64,000 nucleotides of DNA from Azospirillum brasilense (GTDB taxonomy: Bacteria > Pseudomonadota > Alphaproteobacteria > Azospirillales > Azospirillaceae). Shown here one piece after another: positions 27,735-36,786 of the stretch. Under the pieces are notes generated by a model, which was given only the letters and a program-made list of their open reading frames with translations, had not been told where the DNA came from and ran no database searches. Position 1 is the first letter of the stretch, and every line of letters begins with the position of its first letter. The DNA is taken from positions 62,001 through 126,000 of the forward strand of contig NZ_VITH01000006.1 in the NCBI RefSeq assembly GCF_007827815.1, in the 5' to 3' direction. The translations under genes and the position numbers were made by a program.

Positions 27735-30029
27735 ATGGCGAAGACGAGGGTTGCAATTCTGGGTGGTGGCGTCGGCGCCCTCACCACGGCGCATTTCCTG
27801 TCCGACACGGACGAGAAGCGGGCGCGCTACGACGTCACTATCTATCAGATGGGCTGGCGGCTGGGTGGCAAGGGCGCCACCGGGCGCGACCAGTGGAACC
27901 GCATCCAGGAGCATGGCCTGCACGTCTGGTTCGGCTTCTACAACAACGCCTTCAAGATGCTCCAGGACGTCTTCGACGTCTGGAAGCGCTCGCCGGACAA
28001 CACCTTCCAGTCCTGGCGCGACGTGCTGAAGCCGCAGCGCTTCACCCCCATCGGCATGGTGCTGGACGGCGGCAAGCCGGCCTATTGGCCGCTGACTTGG
28101 CCGGTGCTGGGCGGCGAGCCGGGCTCGGCCAACGTCATGCCGACCCTGCCGCAGGCCATCGCGTCGCTGGTCGGCGTGGTGCGCGACGTGTTCGAGAACT
28201 GGGACGAGCTGAGCGGCCTGATCGTCGACGGCAAGCTGGTCCACATCGACGGCCGCACCGTCGCGCCGATGCCCGTCCTGCCGGCCGACCAGCAGGTCCT
28301 TCCGGCCTCGCTCGCCACCCGCTTCGCCGACGCGATCCGAAGCTGGAAGGACCGGGAGGTCCGCCATCTGGCGCAGGCCGAGGCGCTGGTGAAGGGCGCC
28401 GCCGTGACCACCGCGAAAGACGCCGCCATCGCCGCCCACCGGCTGATCCGGGCGCTGGCCGACGGGGCGCAAAATAGGCCTGGGTCCAACCCGTCGGCGG
28501 CTCCGCCGGTCGAGCATTTCCACGACCTGATGACGCTGCTGCGGCTGATCGAGGCCGCGGCGGCCACCCTGCCCAGCAACCATGTGGCGCGCGACCTGCT
28601 GGCCTTCGTGCTTCCCTTCACCGTCGGCATCATCGCCGATTTCGGGATTGAGAAGCGCACCGCCGATTCGCTGGACGAGCTGGAATTCACCGACTGGCTG
28701 ATCCGCCATGGCGGCGACGCCGCGGCGCTGAAGCAGAGCTGCTCGCTGCGCACCTGCTACGACACCTTCATGCAGTACAAGGACGGCGACTACCGTCAGC
28801 CCAACTGGGGCGCCGGCGTCGCGGCGCAGTCCTGCGTGCGCATGTTCGCCACCTGCCGCGAATCGGTGATGTGGAACATGGAAGCGGGCATGGGCGAGGT
28901 CATCATCGCGCCCATCTACCAGACCCTGCTGCAGAACGGCGTGAAGGTGAAGTTCTTCCGCCGCGTCGAGGACATCGGCCTGTCCGACGACCGCGCGCTG
29001 GTCGAGACCGTGCGTCTCGCCCGGCAGGTTGATCTGGCCGACGGCGGGGACGACTACCAGCCGCTGATCACCGTGCCGCTGGAGGACAGGAAGTTCCTGC
29101 TGGCTTGGCCGCTGGAGCCGCTGTGGGACCAGATCAAGGACGCCGACAAGGTCCAGGCGGCGCTCGCCACCAACAACTCCTCGCTGGAGTCGCACTGGTG
29201 CGCGTGGGAGCCGGTCGGGACCGAGACGCTGCAGCGCGGCCGCGACTTCGACGTCGCCGTCCTCGGTATCTCCATGGGCGGCTTCAAGGCGATGAACGAC
29301 CAGCCGACCCTGGCGGCGGAGTTGCAGGCGGCCTCGCCGGCCTTCAACGCGATGACCAGCAACATCGGCATCATCCCGACGCTGTCCATGCAGCTGTGGT
29401 GCGGTCCTGACCTCCAGGGGCTGGGCTGGGAGCCGGGCCAGCCGGCCGCCGTCGCCGGGCCGGAGCCGTGGTCGATCTGGGCGGAGATGGGGCAGACGCT
29501 GCCCTACGAGTTCCGCCCCGGCGAGACCGGCGCGCCGAAGTCGGTGCATTACATCTGCGGCGTCTGGCAGACCGGTCTGGTCGCCCGGCCGACCACCGAC
29601 CTCGCGGTGCCGCAGGAGGCGCTGGACAACGTCACGAACAGCGCGGCGGAGTGGCTGGACGCCTACATGGGCAACTTCTGGCCGAAGGCGACGGTGTCCG
29701 GCCATGGCGGTGTCGGCTTCAACTGGAACGTCCTCTACGATCCGTGGAACGGCACCGGGCGGGAGCGGCTGTCGCACCAGATCATCCGCGCCAACGTCGA
29801 TCCGACCGAAACGCTGCCGGGCAGCGCCGCCGGTTCCACCCAGTACCGGCTGCGCACCGACGCGAGCGGGTTCTACAACCTGTTCCTGGCCGGCTGCTGG
29901 GTCCGCACCGGCTTCAACACCTCCTGCATCGAGGCGACGGTGATGTCCGGCATGCAGGCGGCGCGGGCCATCTCCGGAACGCCGCTGTTCATCTCCGGTG
30001 AGAACTTCCTGAACGGGGCGCCGTCGTGA
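27735..30029 (+). CDS. FAD-dependent oxidoreductase of the phytoene-desaturase/amine-oxidase class (first paralog)
   Basis: This 764-residue protein begins with a Rossmann dinucleotide-binding motif (RVAILGGGVGALTTAHFL), then an amine-oxidase-like GWRLGGKGATGR and HGLHVWFGFYNNAF. The C-terminal FAD-contact region includes NLFLAGCWVRTGFNTSCIEATVMSG. There is no signal peptide. The overall pattern is that of NAD(P)/FAD-binding desaturases and oxidases acting on hydrophobic substrates, but I cannot name the substrate. A clear paralog lies at 32424 on the other strand. The ATG has a GGGGGAGAG ribosome site. The last base of the coding region overlaps the GTG start of the acetoacetate-decarboxylase-like gene. 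Confidence 0.8.
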   Translation: MAKTRVAILGGGVGALTTAHFLSDTDEKRARYDVTIYQMGWRLGGKGATGRDQWNRIQEHGLHVWFGFYNNAFKMLQDVFDVWKRSPDNTFQSWRDVLKPQRFTPIGMVLDGGKPAYWPLTWPVLGGEPGSANVMPTLPQAIASLVGVVRDVFENWDELSGLIVDGKLVHIDGRTVAPMPVLPADQQVLPASLATRFADAIRSWKDREVRHLAQAEALVKGAAVTTAKDAAIAAHRLIRALADGAQNRPGSNPSAAPPVEHFHDLMTLLRLIEAAAATLPSNHVARDLLAFVLPFTVGIIADFGIEKRTADSLDELEFTDWLIRHGGDAAALKQSCSLRTCYDTFMQYKDGDYRQPNWGAGVAAQSCVRMFATCRESVMWNMEAGMGEVIIAPIYQTLLQNGVKVKFFRRVEDIGLSDDRALVETVRLARQVDLADGGDDYQPLITVPLEDRKFLLAWPLEPLWDQIKDADKVQAALATNNSSLESHWCAWEPVGTETLQRGRDFDVAVLGISMGGFKAMNDQPTLAAELQAASPAFNAMTSNIGIIPTLSMQLWCGPDLQGLGWEPGQPAAVAGPEPWSIWAEMGQTLPYEFRPGETGAPKSVHYICGVWQTGLVARPTTDLAVPQEALDNVTNSAAEWLDAYMGNFWPKATVSGHGGVGFNWNVLYDPWNGTGRERLSHQIIRANVDPTETLPGSAAGSTQYRLRTDASGFYNLFLAGCWVRTGFNTSCIEATVMSGMQAARAISGTPLFISGENFLNGAPS

Positions 30030-30991
30030 CCGCCCCCCGCTACGTCTCCTTCGCCGGGCACGGCGAGGTGTCGATCGCCGCACCCGGCGTCTTCACCGAC
30101 AGCCTTGCCACCGCCTTCGTCGTGCGCAGCAACCCGGTGAACACCCAGGCGCTGGTCGACACGCTGCTGAACGCGGCGCCCGCCGGGGCGGTGCGCTACA
30201 CGGTGGCCGGGCCGGTGGCGCTGTGCACCTTCCTGTCGGTGGGGCGCTGCACCAGCCCGACCGAGCCGTTCGGCTGGATTCCCTACCGGGAGGCCTCGCT
30301 GTGGCTGCCGCTGATCGAGCATCGGCCCGGCCACTGGCCGCGGCTGGTGCTGTGGATGCCCTACGTCTTCCCGGACGCGACCATTCCGCTGGTCTGCGGG
30401 CGGGAGGGCTGGGGCTTCGCCAAGTCGCTGGGCCGCATCACGCTGCCGGAGGAGGGGGCCGAGGCGCCGCGTTTCGTCTGCGAGACGACGCTGTTCCGCA
30501 CCCTGTCCTCCGACTGCGAGGGGGTGTTCGCCCCTCTGCTGACGGTGGAGGGCGGGCCGTGGACCCCCGGTTCGGCGTGGCAGAGCCTTGAGGATCTTGC
30601 CGCCGATCTCGGCGACGCGCTGAAGGCCCTGCTGCGCCCCGGCGGTCTGGTCGAGGGGGTGGAGGTCGCCGTCAAGGCGGTGGAATCGCTGCTGGCCGGC
30701 ACGGTGCCGGTCATCAACCTGAAGCAGTTCCGCGGCGCCCCGGACAGCGAGCTGGCCTGCTATCAGGCGCTGATCGACTGCCCGATGCACGTTGACCGCT
30801 TCCGCGGCGCGTGGCCGATGCGGGGTGACTTCACGCTGCGGGTGGCCGACTACGCCAGCCATCAGGTCATCTCGGACTTCGGCTTCGCGGCCGGGCCGGA
30901 CGGCAGCGCCACCGTCCATGTGGATTTCGCCATGCAGATCCACATGGACTTCCGCGCCAACCCCGGCCGGGTGGTCTGGCAAGCGGAGTGA
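30026..30991 (+). CDS. Acetoacetate decarboxylase-superfamily protein
   Basis: This 321-residue protein has an acetoacetate decarboxylase-like core: RLVLWMPYVFPD, then GREGWGFAKSLGRI. The latter corresponds to the xGYPKK active-site strand of acetoacetate decarboxylase. One lysine is kept, but the second lysine of the canonical KK pair appears to be serine (AKS). Members of this fold without the full pair act as aldolase-dehydratases or have unknown roles. The GTG start overlaps the upstream FAD-oxidoreductase stop (GTGA), so the two proteins are probably made together. A strong terminator follows immediately. Confidence 0.75.
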   Translation: MTAPRYVSFAGHGEVSIAAPGVFTDSLATAFVVRSNPVNTQALVDTLLNAAPAGAVRYTVAGPVALCTFLSVGRCTSPTEPFGWIPYREASLWLPLIEHRPGHWPRLVLWMPYVFPDATIPLVCGREGWGFAKSLGRITLPEEGAEAPRFVCETTLFRTLSSDCEGVFAPLLTVEGGPWTPGSAWQSLEDLAADLGDALKALLRPGGLVEGVEVAVKAVESLLAGTVPVINLKQFRGAPDSELACYQALIDCPMHVDRFRGAWPMRGDFTLRVADYASHQVISDFGFAAGPDGSATVHVDFAMQIHMDFRANPGRVVWQAE

Positions 30992-30999
30992 GGCACAGG

Positions 31000-31032
31000 G
31001 CGCCGGCCCCGGAAAGGGCCGGCGCTTTTTTT
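31000..31032 (+). terminator. Rho-independent terminator
   Basis: A perfect 10-bp stem GCGCCGGCCC / GGGCCGGCGC with loop CGGAAA is followed by seven Ts (31026-31032). It ends the FAD-oxidoreductase/decarboxylase-like unit. The T-run touches the stop codon of the convergent FadL-like gene. Confidence 0.93.
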
Positions 31033-32410
31033 AAAACGCGACGCTGACGTTCAGCGCCACGATGTCGGTGCCGTTGCAGAACTTCCCCGGATTGACGGCG
31101 GAGCCGTTGGGCGGCGTGCCGTTGCTCACGCATTCCTGGAAGCCGTGGGAAAAGGCAGCGTCCAGCCGCACCGTCTCGGAGACGGCGTAGCCGACGCCGA
31201 GGCCGGCGTGCTTGGTGATGACCACCGGCACGACCGAGACGATGTCCTGTGCCGGGGCCGCCTTGTCGGCCCAGCGGAAGCCGGCGCGCAGGGTCAACGC
31301 GTCGGTCACCCGGTAGGCGGCGCCGACCGCGAAGATGTTGATGTCGCGGTAGCGCTGCGGCAGCGTCTCCCACACCGTGCCGAGGCCCGGCACGTCGACG
31401 CGGATGTTGTATTGGCGCAGCGCCTGCGCCCAGAAGGCGCGCCGGTAGTCGAAGGCGACGGTCAGGTCGGGCCGCAGCCGGTGGCTGACGCCGATGCCGA
31501 ACTCGGCGGGGAGCTGGAAATTCCCCAGCGTGTATTTCGCGGGCTGGGTCAGCCGTGAGCCGTCGGGCGCCAGCACGATCACCGAGCCGTCGCCGGTCAG
31601 GTTGTTGAGCGCCGTGCGGAACTGGTAGAAGGCGCCGACGGTGGTGTCGGCCTGCGGTTTCCAGGTCAGGCCGAACCGGCCGCTCACCCCATCGCCCTCC
31701 ACGCCGGCGCGGGCGATCGACGGATCGAAGATGTCGAAATAGACGCCGCCGCCCATCCCGACCATGGCGCTGGCCGCACCCAGCATCGGCCCCTGTCCGG
31801 TCAGCCGTCCGGTGGTGGCCAACGCGCCGAGCTGGTCGGCCCCCTGGAGGACGCGGAAGCCCAGGCCCGCCCGGACGTAGTCGATGGCGCCCGCCACCGT
31901 AACCTTCGGCGTCACGTCCCAGGCGGCGGCCAGCGGGACGCGCATGAACATCGCCTCGCTGCCGGTGCGCAGCCCGGTGTCGACGCCGGACGGCAGGCGG
32001 GCCATGAAGCTGCCCTCGCCGTACTCGGTGCCGAAACCGCCCTGGGCGTAGGCGCCAAGCCCGAGGGCCAGAGTCTCGTGCCGCCAGACGAACCCGCCCT
32101 GGGGGATGTAGTAGCCCTGGAAGGGGAAGGTGTCCTTGCCGTGCGCCACCTCGCCCGTCCGCGTCTGCGTGGCGCGCAGCCCGGTCGGGGCGGCGACCAC
32201 CAGCCCGCCCTCCACATAGGAGGAGGAGCGCTGCGTCAGGGTCGCCGGGTTGAGGATCATGGCGGCGCCGCCGATGTCGGACGCCGCCCCGGTGCCGCCC
32301 ATGCCCATGGACACGGCCCCGAATCCTTCGAAGGTGTAGACGTCGGTGGCATGGGACGGAAACGCGGCGGCCAGAGTGGCCGCCGCGGCAAAGGCTGCGA
32401 TCACGCGCAT
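31031..32410 (-). CDS. FadL/OmpP1/TodX-family outer-membrane channel
   Basis: This 459-residue protein has a signal peptide (cleavage near FPSHATD). The FadL hallmark N-terminus follows, an FEGFGAVSMGMGGTGAASDIGGAAMILNP-type plug segment with NPA, then repeated amphipathic beta strands. The C-terminus is the aromatic-ending strand VALNVSVAF. FadL proteins let hydrophobic molecules such as fatty acids or aromatics cross the outer membrane by lateral diffusion. It follows the second FAD oxidoreductase by 13 bases, so the pair is one operon. The channel probably imports, or less likely exports, the lipid-like substrate of the neighbouring oxidoreductases. Confidence 0.9.
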   Translation of the reverse strand: MRVIAAFAAAATLAAAFPSHATDVYTFEGFGAVSMGMGGTGAASDIGGAAMILNPATLTQRSSSYVEGGLVVAAPTGLRATQTRTGEVAHGKDTFPFQGYYIPQGGFVWRHETLALGLGAYAQGGFGTEYGEGSFMARLPSGVDTGLRTGSEAMFMRVPLAAAWDVTPKVTVAGAIDYVRAGLGFRVLQGADQLGALATTGRLTGQGPMLGAASAMVGMGGGVYFDIFDPSIARAGVEGDGVSGRFGLTWKPQADTTVGAFYQFRTALNNLTGDGSVIVLAPDGSRLTQPAKYTLGNFQLPAEFGIGVSHRLRPDLTVAFDYRRAFWAQALRQYNIRVDVPGLGTVWETLPQRYRDINIFAVGAAYRVTDALTLRAGFRWADKAAPAQDIVSVVPVVITKHAGLGVGYAVSETVRLDAAFSHGFQECVSNGTPPNGSAVNPGKFCNGTDIVALNVSVAF

Positions 32411-32423
32411 TGAATCAGGATTC

Positions 32424-34433
32424 TCAATCGGACGGGGTGAGGTCGATGGTCTGGCGGGCGATGGCCTCGGCGGCCTGCTTTCCGGAGAGCACGGCGATCT
32501 CGGCGCTGCCCGCGCTGAACCAGGTCCGCGTCCAGTCCCCCGCCAGGAAGGCGTTGACGAAGCCGCTGTCGCCCGGCTTCAGCCGGGTCTCCACCGTCGC
32601 CGGGAAGCACTGCACGTAGAGCTCCGACGGATCGAGGTTGTAGCGGTAGTAGGAGGAATAGACCTGGCTCTGGTCGAACACGCCGTCCTTGACGGTGTTG
32701 GGCCACAGCACCCCGATGTTGGCGTTCAGCCACTGCGTGGCATCCCGGCGGACGTCCGCGGCCATCCGCTGCGGCAGGCCGCAGGCGTAGGGCGGGGCGC
32801 CGGCCGGCCAGCGGGCGGTGCCGCAGAAATACTCCACGGCCTTGACGGTGCCGGGCGGCCAGGATTCGGCGGGGATGAGGTGGCTCATCTCGCCCCAGCT
32901 GTCGAGTTCTTCGACATAGCTGGTCATGGCGGTCGGGCCGGCCTTCCAGCCCATTTCCTCGATGCTCGGCGTCATCCAGAGCTGGACCGCCTGGGTCGGC
33001 ACCGCCGGGGTGACCTCGACCATCTGCTTGAAGCGCAGATTGGCGTCCATCAGCTCGGCCGCCGGGTCGGCCAGCGCGGCGGGCGGCATGGCCAGCACGA
33101 CGAGATCGAAATCCTTGCCGACCTCCAGCACCGATTCCCCGGCGGTGCAGTGGCAGAACACCGATTCCAGGTTGATGCCGGCGTCGCGGATCTTGTCGCC
33201 GTCGACGATCTGGCTCCAGTCCGGCTCGGACGGCCAGCAGTAGAGCCATTTCCCGTCGTCGCCGTAGCCGACCTTGACGAACGGGTCATAGGTGCCGTTG
33301 ACGAGATCGACCTGCCGGTTCAGGCGCACCCGCTCCACCCAGGCGCCGTTCTCCGAGGTTTCCAGCTTGGTCAGGCGGTGGAACAGCTTGATGTCCACCC
33401 CGCGCTGCTTCAGCACGAACCAGGCGGGCGTGAAGACGGTGTCGCCCATGCCGGCGTTCATCTTCCACAGCGGCGCGCCCTTGTAGGCGAAGCCCATCAG
33501 CAGAAGAATCTCCGCCGCGGCGCCGGCGGCGAAGCGCGCGTTCTCCGGCCCGTCGGTCGCTTCGCCGTTCTTGTAGGAGAAGCACATGTCGTAGAGCAGG
33601 CGCACCGGCGCCGACCACGCGAAGGTGTCGGAGATGCCGTTCTTTTGCAGCCACTCACGGAAGTCCTCGCCGTTGATGCGGTCGAAGCCGTCCTTGCCGT
33701 AGGGCAGCACGTCGGCGAAGCAGCCGATGGCGAAGGCGAGGCCGAAATCGGCGAAGCAGGCGAACTCCCAGCCCTCGTCCGACAGCTTCAGCAGCGGTTC
33801 CAGGACCGCCTGGAAGCCCTTCTGGACGAGCTTGAGCAGATCGACGATCAGCCCGTGGTCGAGGGCGCCGTCGCCGGCTTCCTCGATGTGGGCGCGCGCC
33901 TTCTCAAGGGCGTCCAGCCCGAGCTTCGCGGTGAGGTGGCCGGGCAGATGGTCGTGCTTGGCGACCAAGTTCTGCAGCGCACCGATCAGGAAGGCCTCAA
34001 AGCCGTTCGGGCCGAGCGACCGCGGGTCGCCGGGGGTGCCGGAGCGCTCGGGGAAATCGAGGTTCCAGGAGTGCCAGCGGGTCTTTCCGAAGCGCGGAAT
34101 GTCCTGCATCAGCGTCACCTGATACAGCGGGCGGAAGGCGTCCTGCCAGGTTTGGAAGGCGTAGTCGGCGGGCTCGTCCCACTCCGCGTAGGCGCCGCGC
34201 ACCATCCGGAAGGCGTTGTCGTAGAAGCCCAGAAAGATGTGCAGCCCGTGCTCCTCGATGCGCTGGCCCTGCTTGGCGTTGCGGCCGCTGGCCCCCTTGC
34301 CGCCCAGCCGCCAGCCATGGCTGACCAGCGTCACGTCGAACTTCTCGCGCAACGCCTCGGTCGCCGTGAGAGTCAGCGCGGCGGACACGCCCCCAAGCCC
34401 GCCGCCCAGCACCAGCACACGCGTCTTTCCCAT
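32424..34433 (-). CDS. FAD-dependent oxidoreductase of the phytoene-desaturase/amine-oxidase class (second paralog)
   Basis: This 669-residue paralog of the protein at 27735 shares RVLVLGGGLGGVSAAL, GWRLGGKGASGR and HGLHIFLGFYDNAFRM. The C-terminal flavin region (FVNAFLAGDWTRTWFSAGSAEIAVLSGKQAAEAI) is also conserved in pattern. I chose ATG 34433; longer in-frame starts lie beyond a hairpin at 34449-34470 that abuts the likely ribosome site (GGGGTGG). It is the first gene of the unit that ends with the FadL-like channel, facing the first paralog's unit. The substrate is unknown, probably hydrophobic. Confidence 0.82.
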   Translation of the reverse strand: MGKTRVLVLGGGLGGVSAALTLTATEALREKFDVTLVSHGWRLGGKGASGRNAKQGQRIEEHGLHIFLGFYDNAFRMVRGAYAEWDEPADYAFQTWQDAFRPLYQVTLMQDIPRFGKTRWHSWNLDFPERSGTPGDPRSLGPNGFEAFLIGALQNLVAKHDHLPGHLTAKLGLDALEKARAHIEEAGDGALDHGLIVDLLKLVQKGFQAVLEPLLKLSDEGWEFACFADFGLAFAIGCFADVLPYGKDGFDRINGEDFREWLQKNGISDTFAWSAPVRLLYDMCFSYKNGEATDGPENARFAAGAAAEILLLMGFAYKGAPLWKMNAGMGDTVFTPAWFVLKQRGVDIKLFHRLTKLETSENGAWVERVRLNRQVDLVNGTYDPFVKVGYGDDGKWLYCWPSEPDWSQIVDGDKIRDAGINLESVFCHCTAGESVLEVGKDFDLVVLAMPPAALADPAAELMDANLRFKQMVEVTPAVPTQAVQLWMTPSIEEMGWKAGPTAMTSYVEELDSWGEMSHLIPAESWPPGTVKAVEYFCGTARWPAGAPPYACGLPQRMAADVRRDATQWLNANIGVLWPNTVKDGVFDQSQVYSSYYRYNLDPSELYVQCFPATVETRLKPGDSGFVNAFLAGDWTRTWFSAGSAEIAVLSGKQAAEAIARQTIDLTPSD

Positions 34434-34448
34434 CGCAGCCACCCCGAG

Positions 34449-34470
34449 CCCCCGGTTGTTTTGCCGGGGG
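34449..34470 (-). promoter_or_regulatory. Leader hairpin between eutC and the FAD oxidoreductase
   Basis: CCCCCGG / CCGGGGG with an 8-base T/G-rich loop forms a perfect 7-bp stem about 16 bases before the oxidoreductase start. It could weakly terminate eutBC transcripts (no U-run follows) or limit access to the ribosome site. Confidence 0.45.
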
Positions 34471-34549
34471 ATTGTGCTTGGCATCGCCGGTTGTCGCAAT
34501 GGGATTAAGACGAATGCGAACATTCCGCCGCCGCACCGGTGCGAATCGG

Positions 34550-35362
34550 TTACGGGGCGCCGGCCCCCGGCAGTTCCGGCGGGGCGGCGGGAGCCGGGCT
34601 ATCGAGCCGGATACCCGAGCGCTGCTGGGCGAACATCGCGCCGAGCAATGCGGCCGCCTGGGCGGCGGCGGCGGCGGGGGCGAGGCCGCCGACTCGGACG
34701 TTGGAGATGCAGTTGCGCTCGCTGTCCACCCGGCCCGGCCGTGGCTCCCAGGTCAGATAGAGGCCCAATGAATCAGCGGCGCTCAGTCCCGGCCGCTCGC
34801 CGATCAGGACGACACTCGCCCGTGCCTGGAGCAGCGCGCCGACCGGGTCGCCCAGCGCCACCCGCGCCTGCTCCGCCACCACCACCGGCCCGACCCGCAG
34901 CCCGGCCGCCTGGAGCTTCGGGATCAGGGCCTCCAGCACCGCGACGGCGTTGGCCTGGACAGCGGTGCCGCTCAGCCCGTCGCCGACCACCAGCGCCACG
35001 TCGGGGGCGCGGACCGGCTCCGACAGGCGGCGCTGCGACTCCTCCGACAATTGCCGGCCGAGGTCCGGGCGTTTCAGGTAGGTGGCGCGGTCGGGCGCGG
35101 CGCTGGTCACCGCGACCGCCGGCCAGCCGCGCTCCGCCAGCGCCGCCAGCAGCGCCGCGGCGTCGAGCGGCGTGTGCACGGCGTCGCGAGCCTGGGCGTG
35201 GGCGGCCTGGAAGGCGAGGTGGGCGGCGGTGGGCAGGCCGCTCCCGGCGTGGCCCAGCGCGATCCGCGCGTCGGTGTGGCGGCGCAGATGCGCCCAGCGA
35301 TCGGGCTGGGCCGGGCCCGGTTGGGCGGGGGAGGAAAGGGGCACCGGCTCGGACTCGGTCAT
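34550..35362 (-). CDS. eutC: Ethanolamine ammonia-lyase small subunit
   Basis: This 270-residue protein matches EutC in length and motifs: RRHTDARIALGHAGSGLPT, VVGDGLSGTAVQANA, LIGERPGLSAADSLG and ERNCISNVR. With EutB it forms the adenosylcobalamin-dependent lyase that turns ethanolamine into acetaldehyde and ammonia. Its ATG overlaps the eutB stop by 4 bases (ATGA). No microcompartment shell genes are present, so this is a cytosolic, shell-less eutBC system. It sits in the same minus-strand run as an IMPase/HisN-like phosphatase. Confidence 0.95.
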   Translation of the reverse strand: MTESEPVPLSSPAQPGPAQPDRWAHLRRHTDARIALGHAGSGLPTAAHLAFQAAHAQARDAVHTPLDAAALLAALAERGWPAVAVTSAAPDRATYLKRPDLGRQLSEESQRRLSEPVRAPDVALVVGDGLSGTAVQANAVAVLEALIPKLQAAGLRVGPVVVAEQARVALGDPVGALLQARASVVLIGERPGLSAADSLGLYLTWEPRPGRVDSERNCISNVRVGGLAPAAAAAQAAALLGAMFAQQRSGIRLDSPAPAAPPELPGAGAP

Positions 35363-36753
35363 GGCTGTTCCTCCGGCAGGGGCAGGGCGGGCAGAAGGGA
35401 CGACGCGGCGGGGTCGAAGCGCAGGCGCCCGGCGGAATCGGCGATGCCGGCGGCCTGCTGCCACGCCTCGAACTCCGGCGCGGGGCGGCGGCCGAGCACC
35501 TGACGCACATAGAGCGCGTCGTGGAAGGAGGTGCTCTGGTAGTTCAGCATGATGTCGTCGGCTCCCGGCACCCCCATGATGAAGGTGCAGCCGGCCACGC
35601 CGAGCAGGGTCAGCAGGGCGTCCATGTCGTCCTGGTCGGCCTCCGCGTGGTTGGTGTAGCAGACGTCGCAGCCCATCGGCAGGCCGAGCAGCTTGGCGCA
35701 GAAATGGTCCTCCAGCCCGGCCCGCGTGATCTGCTTGCCGTCGTAGAGGTATTCCGGCCCGATGAAGCCGACCACCGTGTTGACCAGTAGCGGCCGGTAG
35801 CGGCGGGCGACGGCGTAGCAGCGCGCCTCCACCGTCTGCTGGTCCACCCCCTCATGCGCGCCGGACGACAGCTCGCTGCCCTGGCCGGTCTCGAAATACA
35901 TTAGGTTGTCGCCGACCGTGCCGCGGTTCAGCGCCTTGCCAGCCTCCCACGCCTCGTCCAGCAGGGCCAGCGAGACGCCGAAGGCGCGGTTGGCCGCCTC
36001 CGTCCCGGCGATGGACTGGAAGACCAGATCGACCGGCGCCCCGCGCTCCATGGCCTTCAACGCCGTGGTCACATGGGCCAGCACGCAGGACTGGATCGGC
36101 GCGCCGGTGCGCAGGCGAAGCTCCTCCAGCATCTCCAGGAGGGTCGTCATCGTCTCCACGCTGTCGGTGGCTGGGTTGATGCCGATCACCGCGTCGCCGC
36201 TGCCGTACATCAGCCCGTCGAGGACGCTGGCGGCGATGCCGCGCGGGTCGTCCACCGGGTGGTTGGGCTGCAGCCGGGTGGAGAGGCGCCCCGGCAGGCC
36301 GATGGTGTTGCGGAAGCGCGTGACGACGCGGGTCTTGGCGGCGACGGCGATCAGATCCTGCAGCCGCATGATCTTCGACACCGCCGCGACCATCTCCGGC
36401 GTCAGGCCGGGGGCGAGGGCCGTCAGGGCCGCCGCGTCCGCCGCCTCCGACAGCAGCCAGTCGCGGAAGCCGCCGACGGTCAGATGGGCGACCGGGGCGA
36501 AGGCGGCGCCGTCGTGGCCGTCGACGATCAGCCGGGTCACCTCGTCCGCCTCGTAGGGGACGACCGCCTCGGTCAGGACATGGCGCAGCGGCAGGTCGGC
36601 CAGGGCCATCTGGGCGGCCACCCGCTCCGCCGCGCTGGCGGCGATCAGCCCGGCCAGCGCGTCGCCCGAGCGCGGCGGCGAGGCGCGGGCGAGCAGCGTC
36701 TTCAGATCGGGAAACTGGTGCCGCGTCCCGGCCAGAGTGTGGGCGAATGCCAT
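35359..36753 (-). CDS. eutB: Ethanolamine ammonia-lyase large subunit
   Basis: This 464-residue TIM-barrel subunit holds the substrate and the cobalamin radical chemistry. Recognisable EutB stretches are FRNTIGLPGRLSTRLQPNHP, LMYGSGDAVIGINPATDS, FETGQGSELSSGAHEGVDQQT and NHAEADQDDMDALLTLL. The start is placed at 36753, 33 bases after the phosphatase-like gene, so the three genes are probably one transcript. No ethanolamine permease or acetaldehyde dehydrogenase is adjacent, and no cobalamin riboswitch fits in the 33-base gap. Ethanolamine could be supplied internally by dephosphorylation (see the phosphatase). Confidence 0.96.
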   Translation of the reverse strand: MAFAHTLAGTRHQFPDLKTLLARASPPRSGDALAGLIAASAAERVAAQMALADLPLRHVLTEAVVPYEADEVTRLIVDGHDGAAFAPVAHLTVGGFRDWLLSEAADAAALTALAPGLTPEMVAAVSKIMRLQDLIAVAAKTRVVTRFRNTIGLPGRLSTRLQPNHPVDDPRGIAASVLDGLMYGSGDAVIGINPATDSVETMTTLLEMLEELRLRTGAPIQSCVLAHVTTALKAMERGAPVDLVFQSIAGTEAANRAFGVSLALLDEAWEAGKALNRGTVGDNLMYFETGQGSELSSGAHEGVDQQTVEARCYAVARRYRPLLVNTVVGFIGPEYLYDGKQITRAGLEDHFCAKLLGLPMGCDVCYTNHAEADQDDMDALLTLLGVAGCTFIMGVPGADDIMLNYQSTSFHDALYVRQVLGRRPAPEFEAWQQAAGIADSAGRLRFDPAASSLLPALPLPEEQP

Positions 36754-36786
36754 GGCGTCCCCTCTCCCCCTCCTCGGTTCGTCCGC

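Noticed and set aside
34550-36753. A microcompartment-type eut operon
   Set aside because: Only eutBC is present; no shell proteins, eutD/E/G/J or eut regulator are adjacent.
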